Origin: Muribaculaceae bacterium
GTDB lineage: Bacteria > Bacteroidota > Bacteroidia > Bacteroidales > Muribaculaceae
Length of the DNA stretch: 64,000 bases
NCBI GenBank assembly: GCA_017427945.1
Contig: JAFRRT010000014.1
Coordinates: 150,710 to 214,709 of the forward strand
Direction: 5' to 3'
Part shown: positions 1 to 8,314 of the stretch, piece after piece
How the letters are laid out: the number at the start of each line of letters is the position of its first letter
Position numbering within the stretch: position 1 is the first letter of the stretch
Program-made: the position numbers and the translations under genes
The notes under the pieces: generated by a model
Seen by the model: the letters and a program-made list of their open reading frames with translations, nothing else
Database searches by the model: none
Told to the model about the DNA's origin: nothing

Positions 1-666
1 ACGGCCGTAACCTGCCTGGCCATACTTCTTGGGAGCAGGATCGCTCAGGATGGTTTCGCCACTGCCCTCACCAATGATGTCAAGCAATTCCGACTCAATA
101 AACTCGCACACTTCGGGGCGGGTCTTCTGCTCGGGATCATCACCCGAGACAATAGTCGAGAAGGGGATGTTGCCGAAGGCGTCGGTCAGCAAGTAGTACT
201 GGAACGCGCGCAAGAAACGAATCTCGGCAGTCATCGTAGCATCGTGGTCGGCAAACTTCTCCATGTACTGGTTGCAGAAGGTAATGCCGATACACAGTCC
301 ATAGTAGTATCCGCGCAGCATCGGGTGGCTGGCGTCATAGGTATTGTGGCAATACTCGGGGATACCGGTATCACCCCAGCCGCAGATAGCCTCATCGGTC
401 GTCAACTCGTTGGAGTTCCACATCTGGCGGTACTTGTGCTGGAAACCGCCGTCCAGGCCATCGACGTCAACGTTGTCATCACCGCCGTTGTTGCCCGAGG
501 TGGCGAACACCGAGTAGCATTTGTTGAACATCTGCTCAACGCCCACATCGTTCTTCAGCGAGGGGTCAATAGGCTCGACATCCAGGTCGTTGATGCATGA
601 TGTCAATCCACCACCCATCAACAGAACTGCAGCAGCACTCAGTATATATTTGAAAATCTTATTCAT
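1..666 (-). CDS. SusD/RagB-family outer-membrane glycan-binding lipoprotein (partial)
   Basis: Surface lipoprotein that caps a SusC transporter and binds glycans for uptake. The ATG at 666 gives a short basic n-region, a hydrophobic stretch and a lipobox-like LTSC with the acylated Cys at residue 24. This is followed by a helix-rich SusD-like sequence containing GGDDNVD and the stretch FLRAFQYYLLTDAFGNIPF, which is typical of SusD TPR-like helices. The frame stays open to base 1, so about 222 of the usual 500-600 residues are present. It lies 42 bp downstream of susC on the same strand, the standard susCD order. Family assignment is firm; the glycan substrate cannot be read from this fragment. 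Confidence 0.93.
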   Translation of the reverse strand, partial: MNKIFKYILSAAAVLLMGGGLTSCINDLDVEPIDPSLKNDVGVEQMFNKCYSVFATSGNNGGDDNVDVDGLDGGFQHKYRQMWNSNELTTDEAICGWGDTGIPEYCHNTYDASHPMLRGYYYGLCIGITFCNQYMEKFADHDATMTAEIRFLRAFQYYLLTDAFGNIPFSTIVSGDDPEQKTRPEVCEFIESELLDIIGEGSGETILSDPAPKKYGQAGYGR

Positions 667-708
667 AGTGATCTTTCTAATTATATATTCGTTAATTTAT
701 CAACTCAA

Positions 709-3700
709 TTAGAAGTTCAGACTCAAACCGAGGATGAACGAGATGGGACGCGGGAAGATGTCGCCGCCGATACCACCGAAGATCTCGGGATCGATACCGT
801 CATACTTGGTAATGCAGAACACGTTGCTTACAGTGCCGTAAACACGACCGGCAACGCCCTCATAGCTACCGTGCTTGAGCAAGCCGGCGAAGCTGTAACC
901 CAGCGTGATGTTGTCACACTTGAGGAACGAAGCGTTCTGTACCCAGTAGTCGGTCATGATGGTGTTATTGTCGTAGGTCTGCCAACCCAGTTCAACCGAC
1001 TTGACGGGACGGTTGTTCAGGTAGAAGCCCGAAACAGCCTCGAGTACCGATGCGGTGCTGGTGTTGTGGTAGCCCTGCATCACGTTGTTGAACATGTAGT
1101 TGCCGATGCTGGCACGCAGGCTGAAGCCGAAGTCCCAGTTCTTCCAGTCGAGGCGCGAAGCCAGACCCATGGTCACGGGAGCGTGCGGTGATTTGTAGAA
1201 GTACTTGTCCTCCTCGCTGATGACGCCGTCACCATTGCGGTCAACCACCTGGCCCTCGATAGGCTTGCCATTCACGTCATATACTTGTTGTAATACATAG
1301 AAGCTGTTAGCGGGATGTCCCACGGCGTGAGCCTGGACATTACCGTTGATGCCGATGCCACCAGTCATAACCTTGAAGGTCGGGTCTTTATCGAGAAGCT
1401 CGGTAATCTTGTTGCTGTTGTAGGTCAAGTTGTAGTCGATGTTCCACAACAGGTCGGTGGTGGAAATGGCTTTCCAGTTCAGCGAGAACTCGATACCGGT
1501 GTTACGCAGTGAACCGATGTTCTTGTAGAACGCGTTCCTGAAGCTGGTCAATGCCGAGAGGGCAGTCCAGTTCAACAGGTCGGTGGTCTTGCGGTAGTAC
1601 CAGTCGATGCTACCGCTCAAGCGCTGATTCATCACACCCCAGTCAAGACCGATGTTGGTCGTCGTGGTGGTCTCCCACTTGAGCTCGGGGTTGTAAACGT
1701 TGGGCCTGGCCTTATCACCAGTACCAACGAGGTCGTAGAACGAACCGACGCTACCGTTGCTGACAACGTAGTTGTTGAAGTAGTTATAGTCGCCGATGCC
1801 TTCCTGCTGACCGGTCTTACCCCAACCGAGGCGCAGCTTCAGGTCGCTGAAGGGACCATCCTTCAAGGCTTCTTCCTCGTTGAGTTTCCATGCGAATGCT
1901 GCAGAGGGGAACATTGCCCAGTGCTTTTTGAAGCGGGATGAACCGTCATAACGCAGGGTGAAGGTCAACAAGTAGCGGTTGGCATAAGAGTAGTTGGCAC
2001 GGCCGAAGAACGACACGAGGTAGTTCTCAGTGCGATAGCCCTGACCATTGTTCTGGAGATAAACACCGTCTCCATAGATCTTACCGGCCTTAGAGTCACC
2101 AATATTGTAATTGGCACTGGGAATCCAGATACCGGGAGCCACATGCAAGGCCTTTTCGCTATCCTCATCGGTGAAGAAGAGCGCCGAGTTGGTGGGATAG
2201 GTACCCCACGACTCGTTGTACTCCTTGCGCCAGTTGTGCTGCCACTCATAACCTGCCATGATGTCGAAGTGGTGCTTGTCATTGAAGTCCTTGTAATACT
2301 GAGCATAGGTACTCAGCTGCAGGTTCTCCTTCGACTGGGTGTAGTAGCTGTTGTTGCCGTAGTAGTTCGAGGTGTTGGAGATATTGGCACTGATGTTGTG
2401 GCCATGACCGCCGGTGAAGTCACCACCCAGCGTGAGGTGGAGCCTCAGGTCCTCGAAACCGTGAATCTTGTAGTCGATGTCGGCACTGCCGATGAAGGCA
2501 TGCGACCAACCGGTGTTGTCATGATTGTCGAGCATGGCAACGGGGTTGTAGGGAGCGTTGGTGTTCTTGGTGTAGGGCCAAGCGGGATCAGCGAGGTTGT
2601 CCTGCATCCAGTCAAAGTAACCACCCACAGCCGAATACTTCGGGTCGTTGGAGTAGATGGGCTGAGTCGGGTCCATACGCACTGCATTACCTACAGCGCC
2701 GGTGTCGGCCCAGCGTGACTTGGTCCATGCCAATTTACCGTTGAGGTTCAGCGTCAAGTGGTCCTCAAAGAACGACGGATTCAGGTTCAAGGCGGTAGTA
2801 AGACGCTTGAAGTCCGAAGTCTTGAGGATACCCTGCTGGTCGGTATAGCCCACCGAAATGCGATAAGGCAGATATTGGCCTACCGAACCTGCCAGCGTCA
2901 CGTTGTGGTCGTGACTCAGCGCGGTGCGATAAATCTCATTCTGCCAGTCGGTGTTGGCGTTGCCCAGCAATGACAGGGCAGTCTCCTCGCGGGAGTCGCC
3001 AGCGAAGATTTCCTTCACGAAGGCACGGTACTCATTGCCGTCCATCACATCGATGGTTTTCTTCTTCTTGCTCCAGGTCACACTACCGTTGTAGGCTACC
3101 TGGGGACGCTGGCCGCGACGGCCCTTCTTGGTGGTGATGATGATAACACCGTTAGATCCACGGCTACCGTAGATAGCGGTTGCCGAGGCGTCCTTCAACA
3201 CGTTGAAACTCTCGATGTCCTGGGGGTTAACCAGAGACAAGGGGTTCGACAGACCGCTCACACCATTGTTATCCATGGCGATACCATCGATAACGATGAG
3301 GGGGTTGTTGCTGGCGTTCAGTGAAGAACCGCCACGGATGCGGATGGTGGAACCACCGCCAGGGCTACCGTCACCACTGGTGACGTTCACACCGGCGATT
3401 TTACCACCGAGCATGTCCTGGGCGCTGACAACGACACCCTTGTTCTTGGCATCGGGCTTAAGCGCTGCCACCGAACCGGTCAAGTCGTTTTTCTTCACTA
3501 CGCCATAACCGATGACCACTAGATTCTCAAGCATCTGGGTGCTCTCGGCAAGGGTAATAACTAAGTCGCTGGCTGCGGTGACCTCATGGTCCTCATAGCC
3601 GACAGACGAAACCAGGAGCTTGGCGCCCTGAGGCACGCCTTCGAGGGTAAAGTAACCGTCAAAGTCGGTAGCAGTACCCATCTGTGTGCCAACGACGCGA

Positions 3701-3843
3701 ACAGTCGCGCCGATTACAGGCTCGCCGGTAGCATCCTTAACAATGCCGTTCACAGTAATCTGTGCATAGGCTCCGAGTGACAGGAAAAGTCCCATCACAA
3801 GGGTAAGAATCCTAAACGGAATTCTGATTTTTACCTGCTTCAT
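709..3843 (-). CDS. SusC/RagA-family TonB-dependent outer-membrane transporter
   Basis: TonB-dependent channel that imports oligosaccharides bound by its SusD partner. Of the 1044 residues, 1-28 are a signal peptide ending in AYAQ, 29-100 form the carboxypeptidase-regulatory-like domain, NLVVIGYG at 107-114 fits the TonB-box region, and a plug domain follows. The SusC signature GSRGSNGVIIITTKKG is at 226-241. The rest is the beta-barrel, closing on the aromatic C-terminus LSLNF expected for BAM-inserted proteins. Length is normal for the family. The gene heads a susCD operon and is divergent from a LacI-type regulator, which suggests regulation by that protein rather than by a hybrid two-component system or ECF sigma factor. 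Confidence 0.96.
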   Translation of the reverse strand: MKQVKIRIPFRILTLVMGLFLSLGAYAQITVNGIVKDATGEPVIGATVRVVGTQMGTATDFDGYFTLEGVPQGAKLLVSSVGYEDHEVTAASDLVITLAESTQMLENLVVIGYGVVKKNDLTGSVAALKPDAKNKGVVVSAQDMLGGKIAGVNVTSGDGSPGGGSTIRIRGGSSLNASNNPLIVIDGIAMDNNGVSGLSNPLSLVNPQDIESFNVLKDASATAIYGSRGSNGVIIITTKKGRRGQRPQVAYNGSVTWSKKKKTIDVMDGNEYRAFVKEIFAGDSREETALSLLGNANTDWQNEIYRTALSHDHNVTLAGSVGQYLPYRISVGYTDQQGILKTSDFKRLTTALNLNPSFFEDHLTLNLNGKLAWTKSRWADTGAVGNAVRMDPTQPIYSNDPKYSAVGGYFDWMQDNLADPAWPYTKNTNAPYNPVAMLDNHDNTGWSHAFIGSADIDYKIHGFEDLRLHLTLGGDFTGGHGHNISANISNTSNYYGNNSYYTQSKENLQLSTYAQYYKDFNDKHHFDIMAGYEWQHNWRKEYNESWGTYPTNSALFFTDEDSEKALHVAPGIWIPSANYNIGDSKAGKIYGDGVYLQNNGQGYRTENYLVSFFGRANYSYANRYLLTFTLRYDGSSRFKKHWAMFPSAAFAWKLNEEEALKDGPFSDLKLRLGWGKTGQQEGIGDYNYFNNYVVSNGSVGSFYDLVGTGDKARPNVYNPELKWETTTTTNIGLDWGVMNQRLSGSIDWYYRKTTDLLNWTALSALTSFRNAFYKNIGSLRNTGIEFSLNWKAISTTDLLWNIDYNLTYNSNKITELLDKDPTFKVMTGGIGINGNVQAHAVGHPANSFYVLQQVYDVNGKPIEGQVVDRNGDGVISEEDKYFYKSPHAPVTMGLASRLDWKNWDFGFSLRASIGNYMFNNVMQGYHNTSTASVLEAVSGFYLNNRPVKSVELGWQTYDNNTIMTDYWVQNASFLKCDNITLGYSFAGLLKHGSYEGVAGRVYGTVSNVFCITKYDGIDPEIFGGIGGDIFPRPISFILGLSLNF

Positions 3844-3904
3844 CTTTTAATTTTTAAAGTTAATATTATGTTGGTAATCAATTATTTAAATTTCTCTTTT
3901 GGCA

Positions 3905-3924
3905 CATTCCGCAATTGTGGAATG
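3905..3924. promoter_or_regulatory. 20-bp inverted repeat in the susC leader
   Basis: CATTCC and GGAATG flank CAATTG, giving a 20-bp dyad that matches at 18 positions. It lies between the putative susC promoter (-7 box 3971-3978) and the susC start at 3843, so it is in the transcribed leader. It could be an operator or an RNA hairpin. No function is shown. Confidence 0.45.
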
Positions 3925-3939
3925 AATTCAAAAGGTTTC

Positions 3940-3951
3940 AAACGGCCGTTT
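3940..3951. promoter_or_regulatory. Perfect 12-bp palindrome AAACGGCCGTTT, candidate LacI-type operator
   Basis: A perfect dyad with a central CG step, as LacI-family operators usually have. It sits in the divergent region between susC and the lacI-type gene, just downstream of the putative susC -7 box. It is a reasonable binding site for the product of 4110-5141, but this is inferred. Confidence 0.4.
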
Positions 3952-3970
3952 TAAGGCAATTAAAACAAGG

Positions 3971-3978
3971 CAAAAATA
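3971..3978 (-). promoter_or_regulatory. Putative susC -7 box TATTTTTG
   Basis: On the minus strand this octamer fits the Bacteroidetes TAnnTTTG box. No TTTG is found 19-21 bp upstream, so only the -7 half is supported. It would give a leader of about 120 nt containing both palindromes described above. Confidence 0.4.
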
Positions 3979-4034
3979 GAAAAATTCAATAAAACTGCCT
4001 TTTTTTATAATGTTAAATTTTTTATTAATTAAAT

Positions 4035-4046
4035 GCAATCGTTTGC
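4035..4046. promoter_or_regulatory. Near-palindrome GCAATCGTTTGC, candidate autoregulatory LacI operator
   Basis: Ten of twelve positions are symmetric around a central CG, close to the classic LacI/GalR operator core GCAAACGTTTGC. It contains the TTTG of the promoter of the adjacent lacI-type gene, so binding there would block that promoter. Confidence 0.5.
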
Positions 4047-4073
4047 GCAATCCATTTTTTTGACATATCTTCG
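4042..4073 (+). promoter_or_regulatory. Promoter of the LacI-type regulator gene
   Basis: TTTG at 4042-4045, a 20-bp spacer, then TATCTTCG at 4066-4073, one mismatch from TAnnTTTG. Predicted transcription start is near 4080, about 30 nt before the ATG at 4110. Confidence 0.6.
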
Positions 4074-4109
4074 CAGTCACAATATAGACTCTTAACCTGA
4101 TAGAATAAG

Positions 4110-5141
4110 ATGAACGAGAAACGACAGATGACAATGAAAGACATCGCCCGCGAGCTGGGTGTGTCGGTCGCCACAGTGTCGAGAGCGTTAAGCGATAGCC
4201 CGAGCATTTCAAAGGAACGCCGCCAGGCCATTCAACAGTTTGCGCGTGAGCACAATTACTTTCCTAACGTCATAGCCGAGCAGTTAAGGCACAGCCGCCG
4301 CAACCCGTCGCGCGCCATCGGAGTGATTGTCCCCGAACTGGTGCACTACTATTTCTCGTCAATCCTTGACGGCATCGAGGGCGAAGCCTCGTCACGTGGC
4401 TACCAGATCATGGTCGCCAAGAGCAACGAGAGCTATCAACGTGAGGTCGAGATATGTGAAGCGATGCTCAAAAACAAGGTGTGCGGCATCATCGTGTCAC
4501 AGGCCAAGGACACCGAACAATATGACCACTTTCTGCACCTTGAGGCAGCAGGCGTTCCACTGGTATTCTTTGACCGCATCTGCCCTGCCATCAATGCAAG
4601 CCGCGTCGTGGTCGATGACTATATGGGCACCCTCAACGCCGTGTCCCATCTCATCACCACAGGCTGCAAGCGCATTGCCTTCTATGGCACATCGATGAAC
4701 CTGGTCATCGGCAAAAACCGCTTTAATGGCTACCGTGACGCCCTATACAAACACGGGTTGACACTCGACGAGAAACTGGTGCGCATCTGCGACAACAGGG
4801 CCGACTCAGAGCGCATCACCCCAGCCATGATGCAGATGGAAGACAAACCCGATGCATTCTTTGCCGTTAATGACGAGACCGCCATCGGCATCCTGTCGGT
4901 GGTTAAACGCATGGGCTATTCAGTCCCCGACGAGGTGAGCATCTGCGGGTTCACCAACGGCTTCCGCGCCACGGTGTGCGACCCGATGCTAACGACCGTG
5001 GAGCAACGCGGTTCCCAAGTGGGCAAGGAGGCGGCTGACATCCTCATCGGACTAGTCGAAGGCACGCTCCCCAACGACCGTCCTGAGAAACGCATCGTCA
5101 AGACCCGCCTCGTGGTCCGCGGCACCACCCGCCACCCTTAA
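4110..5141 (+). CDS. LacI/GalR-family transcriptional regulator
   Basis: DNA-binding repressor or activator that senses a small sugar-like effector. The 343 residues are normal for the family. The helix-turn-helix MKDIARELGVSVATVSRALS is at about 9-28, the hinge helix NVIAEQLR at 53-60, and a periplasmic-binding-protein-like effector domain with IGVIVPEL follows (about 65-335). It is transcribed away from the susCD operon at 1-3843. Palindromes with a central CG occur in the shared intergenic region, one of them over its own -33 element, so control of susCD and of itself is likely. The effector is unknown. Confidence 0.95.
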   Translation: MNEKRQMTMKDIARELGVSVATVSRALSDSPSISKERRQAIQQFAREHNYFPNVIAEQLRHSRRNPSRAIGVIVPELVHYYFSSILDGIEGEASSRGYQIMVAKSNESYQREVEICEAMLKNKVCGIIVSQAKDTEQYDHFLHLEAAGVPLVFFDRICPAINASRVVVDDYMGTLNAVSHLITTGCKRIAFYGTSMNLVIGKNRFNGYRDALYKHGLTLDEKLVRICDNRADSERITPAMMQMEDKPDAFFAVNDETAIGILSVVKRMGYSVPDEVSICGFTNGFRATVCDPMLTTVEQRGSQVGKEAADILIGLVEGTLPNDRPEKRIVKTRLVVRGTTRHP

Positions 5142-5286
5142 TTCTACGACCACAAGAAAGACAGAACAACATCAAAAATATAATCTATAAGCTTTTGTAA
5201 ATCAATCATTTGATTAACTATTTGAGATTATTGTATTTATTGTTTTCTATTTAATAGAGCATAACTAAAAGATATACTGAATTTTT

Positions 5287-6753
5287 ATGGAGAAAATGAA
5301 GAGATTATTCCTTGTTGTGATGGCGCTTGTGGCTTTATGCGCCGCTGCTCAGGTGGAGAGGCCCAAACTGGTTGTGGGTATTGTCATTGACCAGATGAGG
5401 TGGGACTACCTCTATACCTACACGTGGGGTGACCGCGGCTTCAACACCTTGCTCACCGACGGTTACCGTTGCAACAACACCATCATCGACTATGTGCCCA
5501 CAGTGACTGCTGCCGGTCATGCCAGCATCTTCTCGGGCACCACACCTGCCTTTCACGGCATTGCAGGCAACAGTTATTCCATTAACGGCAAGACCGTTTC
5601 CAGCGTCCAGGACGACACCGAGAAGGCTGTCGGAGGCAATGAGAAGACACGCGGCAAGTCACCGCGCAACCTCATCACCACCAACATTGCCGACCAGCTC
5701 TACCTTGCGACCGACTACAAGAGCCGCACCGTCGGTGTGGCGCTGAAAGATCGCGCCGCCATCCTTCCCTCGGGCCATAATCCCGTGGGAGCCTACTGGT
5801 TTGACAGCTATAGCAAGTCATTTGTCACCAGCACCTACTACTGCGACAAATTGCCCAAATGGGTCGCTGATTTCAACAAGAAAAACCGTGACGTGCTCGC
5901 TGGTGACATCAACAACACACCGGCGGGAACCATCATCACCTTTGCCCTTGCTGAGCAGGCACTTATCAACGAACACTTGGGGCAGGGAGAAGCAACCGAC
6001 ATGCTCACCATCAGCGTCTCCAATACCGACATGGCAGCCCATAACACGGGTAGCCATTCGCCCAAGGTGGATTCCATCTACTGGCAGCTGGACAAAGAGT
6101 TGGCCCGCTTTATCGGCATCCTCGATGAGCGCATCGGACGCGACAATTACCTGCTGTTCCTGACTGCCGACCACGGTGGCACACACGGATGTCCCCGCAT
6201 GGAGTCCATTAACATGCCCAATGGCGCATGGGAGAGCGGAGAAGCACGCAATGTGGCCAACGAAGAACTGAAGAAACAATTCGGAGTGGACCTCCTTCTC
6301 AAGAAGGACCACGGCTTTACCTTCTACCTCAATCACGAGGCCATCGACTCGGCAGGGCTCAACACCCATGAGGTAGCTCAAGCCGCCTGCCAGGCACTCG
6401 CAAAGCCTAATGAAGTTGAGTGGGCCGTCGAAGTAGCCGACCTCGACAACTACCCCATACCCAGCATTCTCAAGGAACGCATCAAGTTGGGCTATTACCC
6501 AGGACGCAGCGGTGACATCTACGTTATCCAACGCACTGGCGTTCAATTGGGTAAAACTGAGTGGGCGGGCTCGAACCACGGCACATGGAGTCAGAGCGAC
6601 TCACACATTCCTCTCATCTTCATGGGATGGCACGTCACCCCCGGTGAGACCAGTCGCCTGACCCACATGACCGATATTGCCGCCACCGTCTGCGCCATGC
6701 TCCACATCCAGGCGCCCAACGGCTGCATCGGCACACCCATTCTGGAATATTGA
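5287..6753 (+). CDS. PafA-type alkaline phosphatase family protein
   Basis: Secreted metal-dependent phosphatase of the type I phosphodiesterase/alkaline phosphatase superfamily. A signal peptide covers about residues 1-21 (ALCAAAQ). The nucleophile Thr74 lies in TVTAAGHA and Asn95 in GIAGNSY. Lys154 and Arg156 in LKDRAAILPSGH match the PafA residues that favour monoesters. Zinc ligands are visible in VIDQMRWD, TADHGG and SNHGTWSQSD. At 488 residues it is slightly shorter than characterised PafA proteins. It probably releases phosphate from phosphomonoesters in the periplasm. It stands alone, with a strong terminator downstream shared with the convergent murF. The first ATG was used; ATG at 5296 is also possible. 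Confidence 0.9.
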   Translation: MEKMKRLFLVVMALVALCAAAQVERPKLVVGIVIDQMRWDYLYTYTWGDRGFNTLLTDGYRCNNTIIDYVPTVTAAGHASIFSGTTPAFHGIAGNSYSINGKTVSSVQDDTEKAVGGNEKTRGKSPRNLITTNIADQLYLATDYKSRTVGVALKDRAAILPSGHNPVGAYWFDSYSKSFVTSTYYCDKLPKWVADFNKKNRDVLAGDINNTPAGTIITFALAEQALINEHLGQGEATDMLTISVSNTDMAAHNTGSHSPKVDSIYWQLDKELARFIGILDERIGRDNYLLFLTADHGGTHGCPRMESINMPNGAWESGEARNVANEELKKQFGVDLLLKKDHGFTFYLNHEAIDSAGLNTHEVAQAACQALAKPNEVEWAVEVADLDNYPIPSILKERIKLGYYPGRSGDIYVIQRTGVQLGKTEWAGSNHGTWSQSDSHIPLIFMGWHVTPGETSRLTHMTDIAATVCAMLHIQAPNGCIGTPILEY

Positions 6754-6770
6754 TTCACAGACAACGACTT

Positions 6771-6815
6771 ATGATGAAGGGGGCCTCGAATCGAAGCCCC
6801 CTTCATCATTTATAA
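6771..6815 (+). terminator. Rho-independent terminator between pafA-like gene and murF
   Basis: Perfect 14-bp stem (ATGATGAAGGGGGC, 6771-6784, and its complement 6796-6809) with an 11-nt loop, followed by TTATAATA. It lies between two convergent genes and can serve both, though the AT-rich tail favours the plus strand. Confidence 0.85.
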
Positions 6816-6824
6816 TAGGATGTA

Positions 6825-8141
6825 TTATAGCAGTTCAGGAATCTGGAACAGGCGGGTGCCGTTAGAACCCTTGATGAGGATGTAGTACCCCTCGGGGCGC
6901 TCGGTCCTTATCGCCTCCTTGACCTCCTCAACATCGTTGAGCTTGCGGTAGGGGCAGTCAATGTCCTTGAACTCGCCACCCACGAGCCAAACGGTGTCAA
7001 ACGGGCAGTTTGCCAACTTCTCCACCACGCGCCTGTGCTCTTCACTGCTGCTGTCGCCCAGTTCGCGCATCTCACCCAGAATTGCCATCTTGGGAGCAAC
7101 TTCCATCAGGCTGAAGTTGTCGAGTGCCGCAGCCATCGAGGTGGGGTTGGCATTGTAAGCGTCCACGATGAGGTGGTTGTGGGGAGTCTCAGTGAGTTGG
7201 GAACGGTTGTTGGACGGCACATAGTTCTCAATAGCGTGGCAAATCTGCTCGGGCGTCAATTCAAAGTGCAGACCCACAGTCACTGCCGCCAGCACATTGT
7301 CGATGTTGTAACTGCCGATGAGGTGGGTGGCCACCTCGTGCCATTCTTCGTTGCCGTTGCTTTTCCATTTGAGGAGCAGGAACGGGTCGCAGGCAATGAT
7401 TTGGCCATATACGTTGGCATCGGTCTTGTTCTCGTCGCGGGTGTAATACTCGGCCTTTACGCCCTTGGGCAGGATACCCATCAGGTGCTCATTGTCGGCG
7501 TTGACAAAGATGACGCTACCCTCTCGTGTCGCCAGATTGTCGTAGAGCTCGCCCTTGGTCTTGATGACACCCTCCAGCGAACCAAAGCCCTGCAGGTGGG
7601 CCTTACCCACATTGGTAATCAGGCCGCAGGTAGGCTCGGCAGTCTCGGCGAGTGTCTTGATATCACCCGGGTGGCTCGCACCCATCTCAATGACGGCAAT
7701 CTCGTCCATGACACTCAGGCGGAACAACGTCTTGGGAACTCCCACATCATTATTGAAGTTGCCCTCGGTAGCCATCTCGTCATAACGCTCGGCGAGGACG
7801 GCACGCACGAGTTCTTTGGTCGTTGTCTTGCCGTTGGTGCCGGTGATGGCAATAACGGGAATGTCGAACCGACGGCGGTGCTCACGCGCCATATCCTTGT
7901 ATGCCTGCAACGTATCGGGGACAAGAATCATCTGCTTGTCACCGGTGTAGCTATTATATACCTGCTCGTCGCTGACAATGGCCACGGCACAGCCTTTTTC
8001 AAGGGCCTGGGCGGCAAACTGGTTACCGTCAAAAGACTCGCCTTTCAGGGCAATAAAGATGCTGCCCTCGGGACACTCGCGACTGTCGGTCGTGATGACA
8101 GGGTGCTGCTCGTAAATCGCGTAAAGTTCTTCGCTACTCAT
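6825..8141 (-). CDS. murF: UDP-N-acetylmuramoyl-tripeptide--D-alanyl-D-alanine ligase
   Basis: Cytoplasmic ATP-dependent ligase that adds D-Ala-D-Ala to UDP-MurNAc-tripeptide, the last soluble step of peptidoglycan precursor synthesis. The protein has 438 residues. The N-terminal substrate domain contains TDSRECPEGSIFIALKG, the ATP-binding P-loop GTNGKTTT is at 101-108, the central domain contains IEMGASHPGDI, and the C-terminal domain includes DAYNANPTSM. The gene is divergent from ddl (8315-9316), which makes the dipeptide MurF uses, so the two may be co-regulated from the shared 170-bp spacer. A -7-like box TATTTTTG (minus strand, 8175-8182) lies upstream. Confidence 0.96.
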   Translation of the reverse strand: MSSEELYAIYEQHPVITTDSRECPEGSIFIALKGESFDGNQFAAQALEKGCAVAIVSDEQVYNSYTGDKQMILVPDTLQAYKDMAREHRRRFDIPVIAITGTNGKTTTKELVRAVLAERYDEMATEGNFNNDVGVPKTLFRLSVMDEIAVIEMGASHPGDIKTLAETAEPTCGLITNVGKAHLQGFGSLEGVIKTKGELYDNLATREGSVIFVNADNEHLMGILPKGVKAEYYTRDENKTDANVYGQIIACDPFLLLKWKSNGNEEWHEVATHLIGSYNIDNVLAAVTVGLHFELTPEQICHAIENYVPSNNRSQLTETPHNHLIVDAYNANPTSMAAALDNFSLMEVAPKMAILGEMRELGDSSSEEHRRVVEKLANCPFDTVWLVGGEFKDIDCPYRKLNDVEEVKEAIRTERPEGYYILIKGSNGTRLFQIPELL

Positions 8142-8278
8142 GTTCAGTCAGTTTTTCTGTTCTATTATTTGCCGCAAAAATACAAAAAAAGTGGTATTTT
8201 CTCTCCTTCATCACACAATTTTGCCCGGTCCTCAGCAATTAGTGAACTTTTTGCGCTCGGTTTGCACATTTTTTTGTG

Positions 8279-8286
8279 TAATTTTG
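8279..8286 (+). promoter_or_regulatory. Putative ddl -7 box TAATTTTG
   Basis: Exact match to TAnnTTTG, 28 bp before the chosen ATG at 8315. Upstream TTTG motifs are present at 8250 and 8261 but with non-ideal spacing (25 and 14 bp). Confidence 0.5.
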
Positions 8287-8314
8287 CACCCGATTTATTA
8301 ATGTGTGCACCAAA

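Noticed and set aside
5202-5217. AATCAA/TTGATT dyad upstream of the PafA-type gene
   Set aside because: Only 6-bp arms in very AT-rich sequence; expected by chance.
5818-6579. 253-codon frame antisense to the PafA-type gene
   Set aside because: No domain; the sense gene has all catalytic residues.
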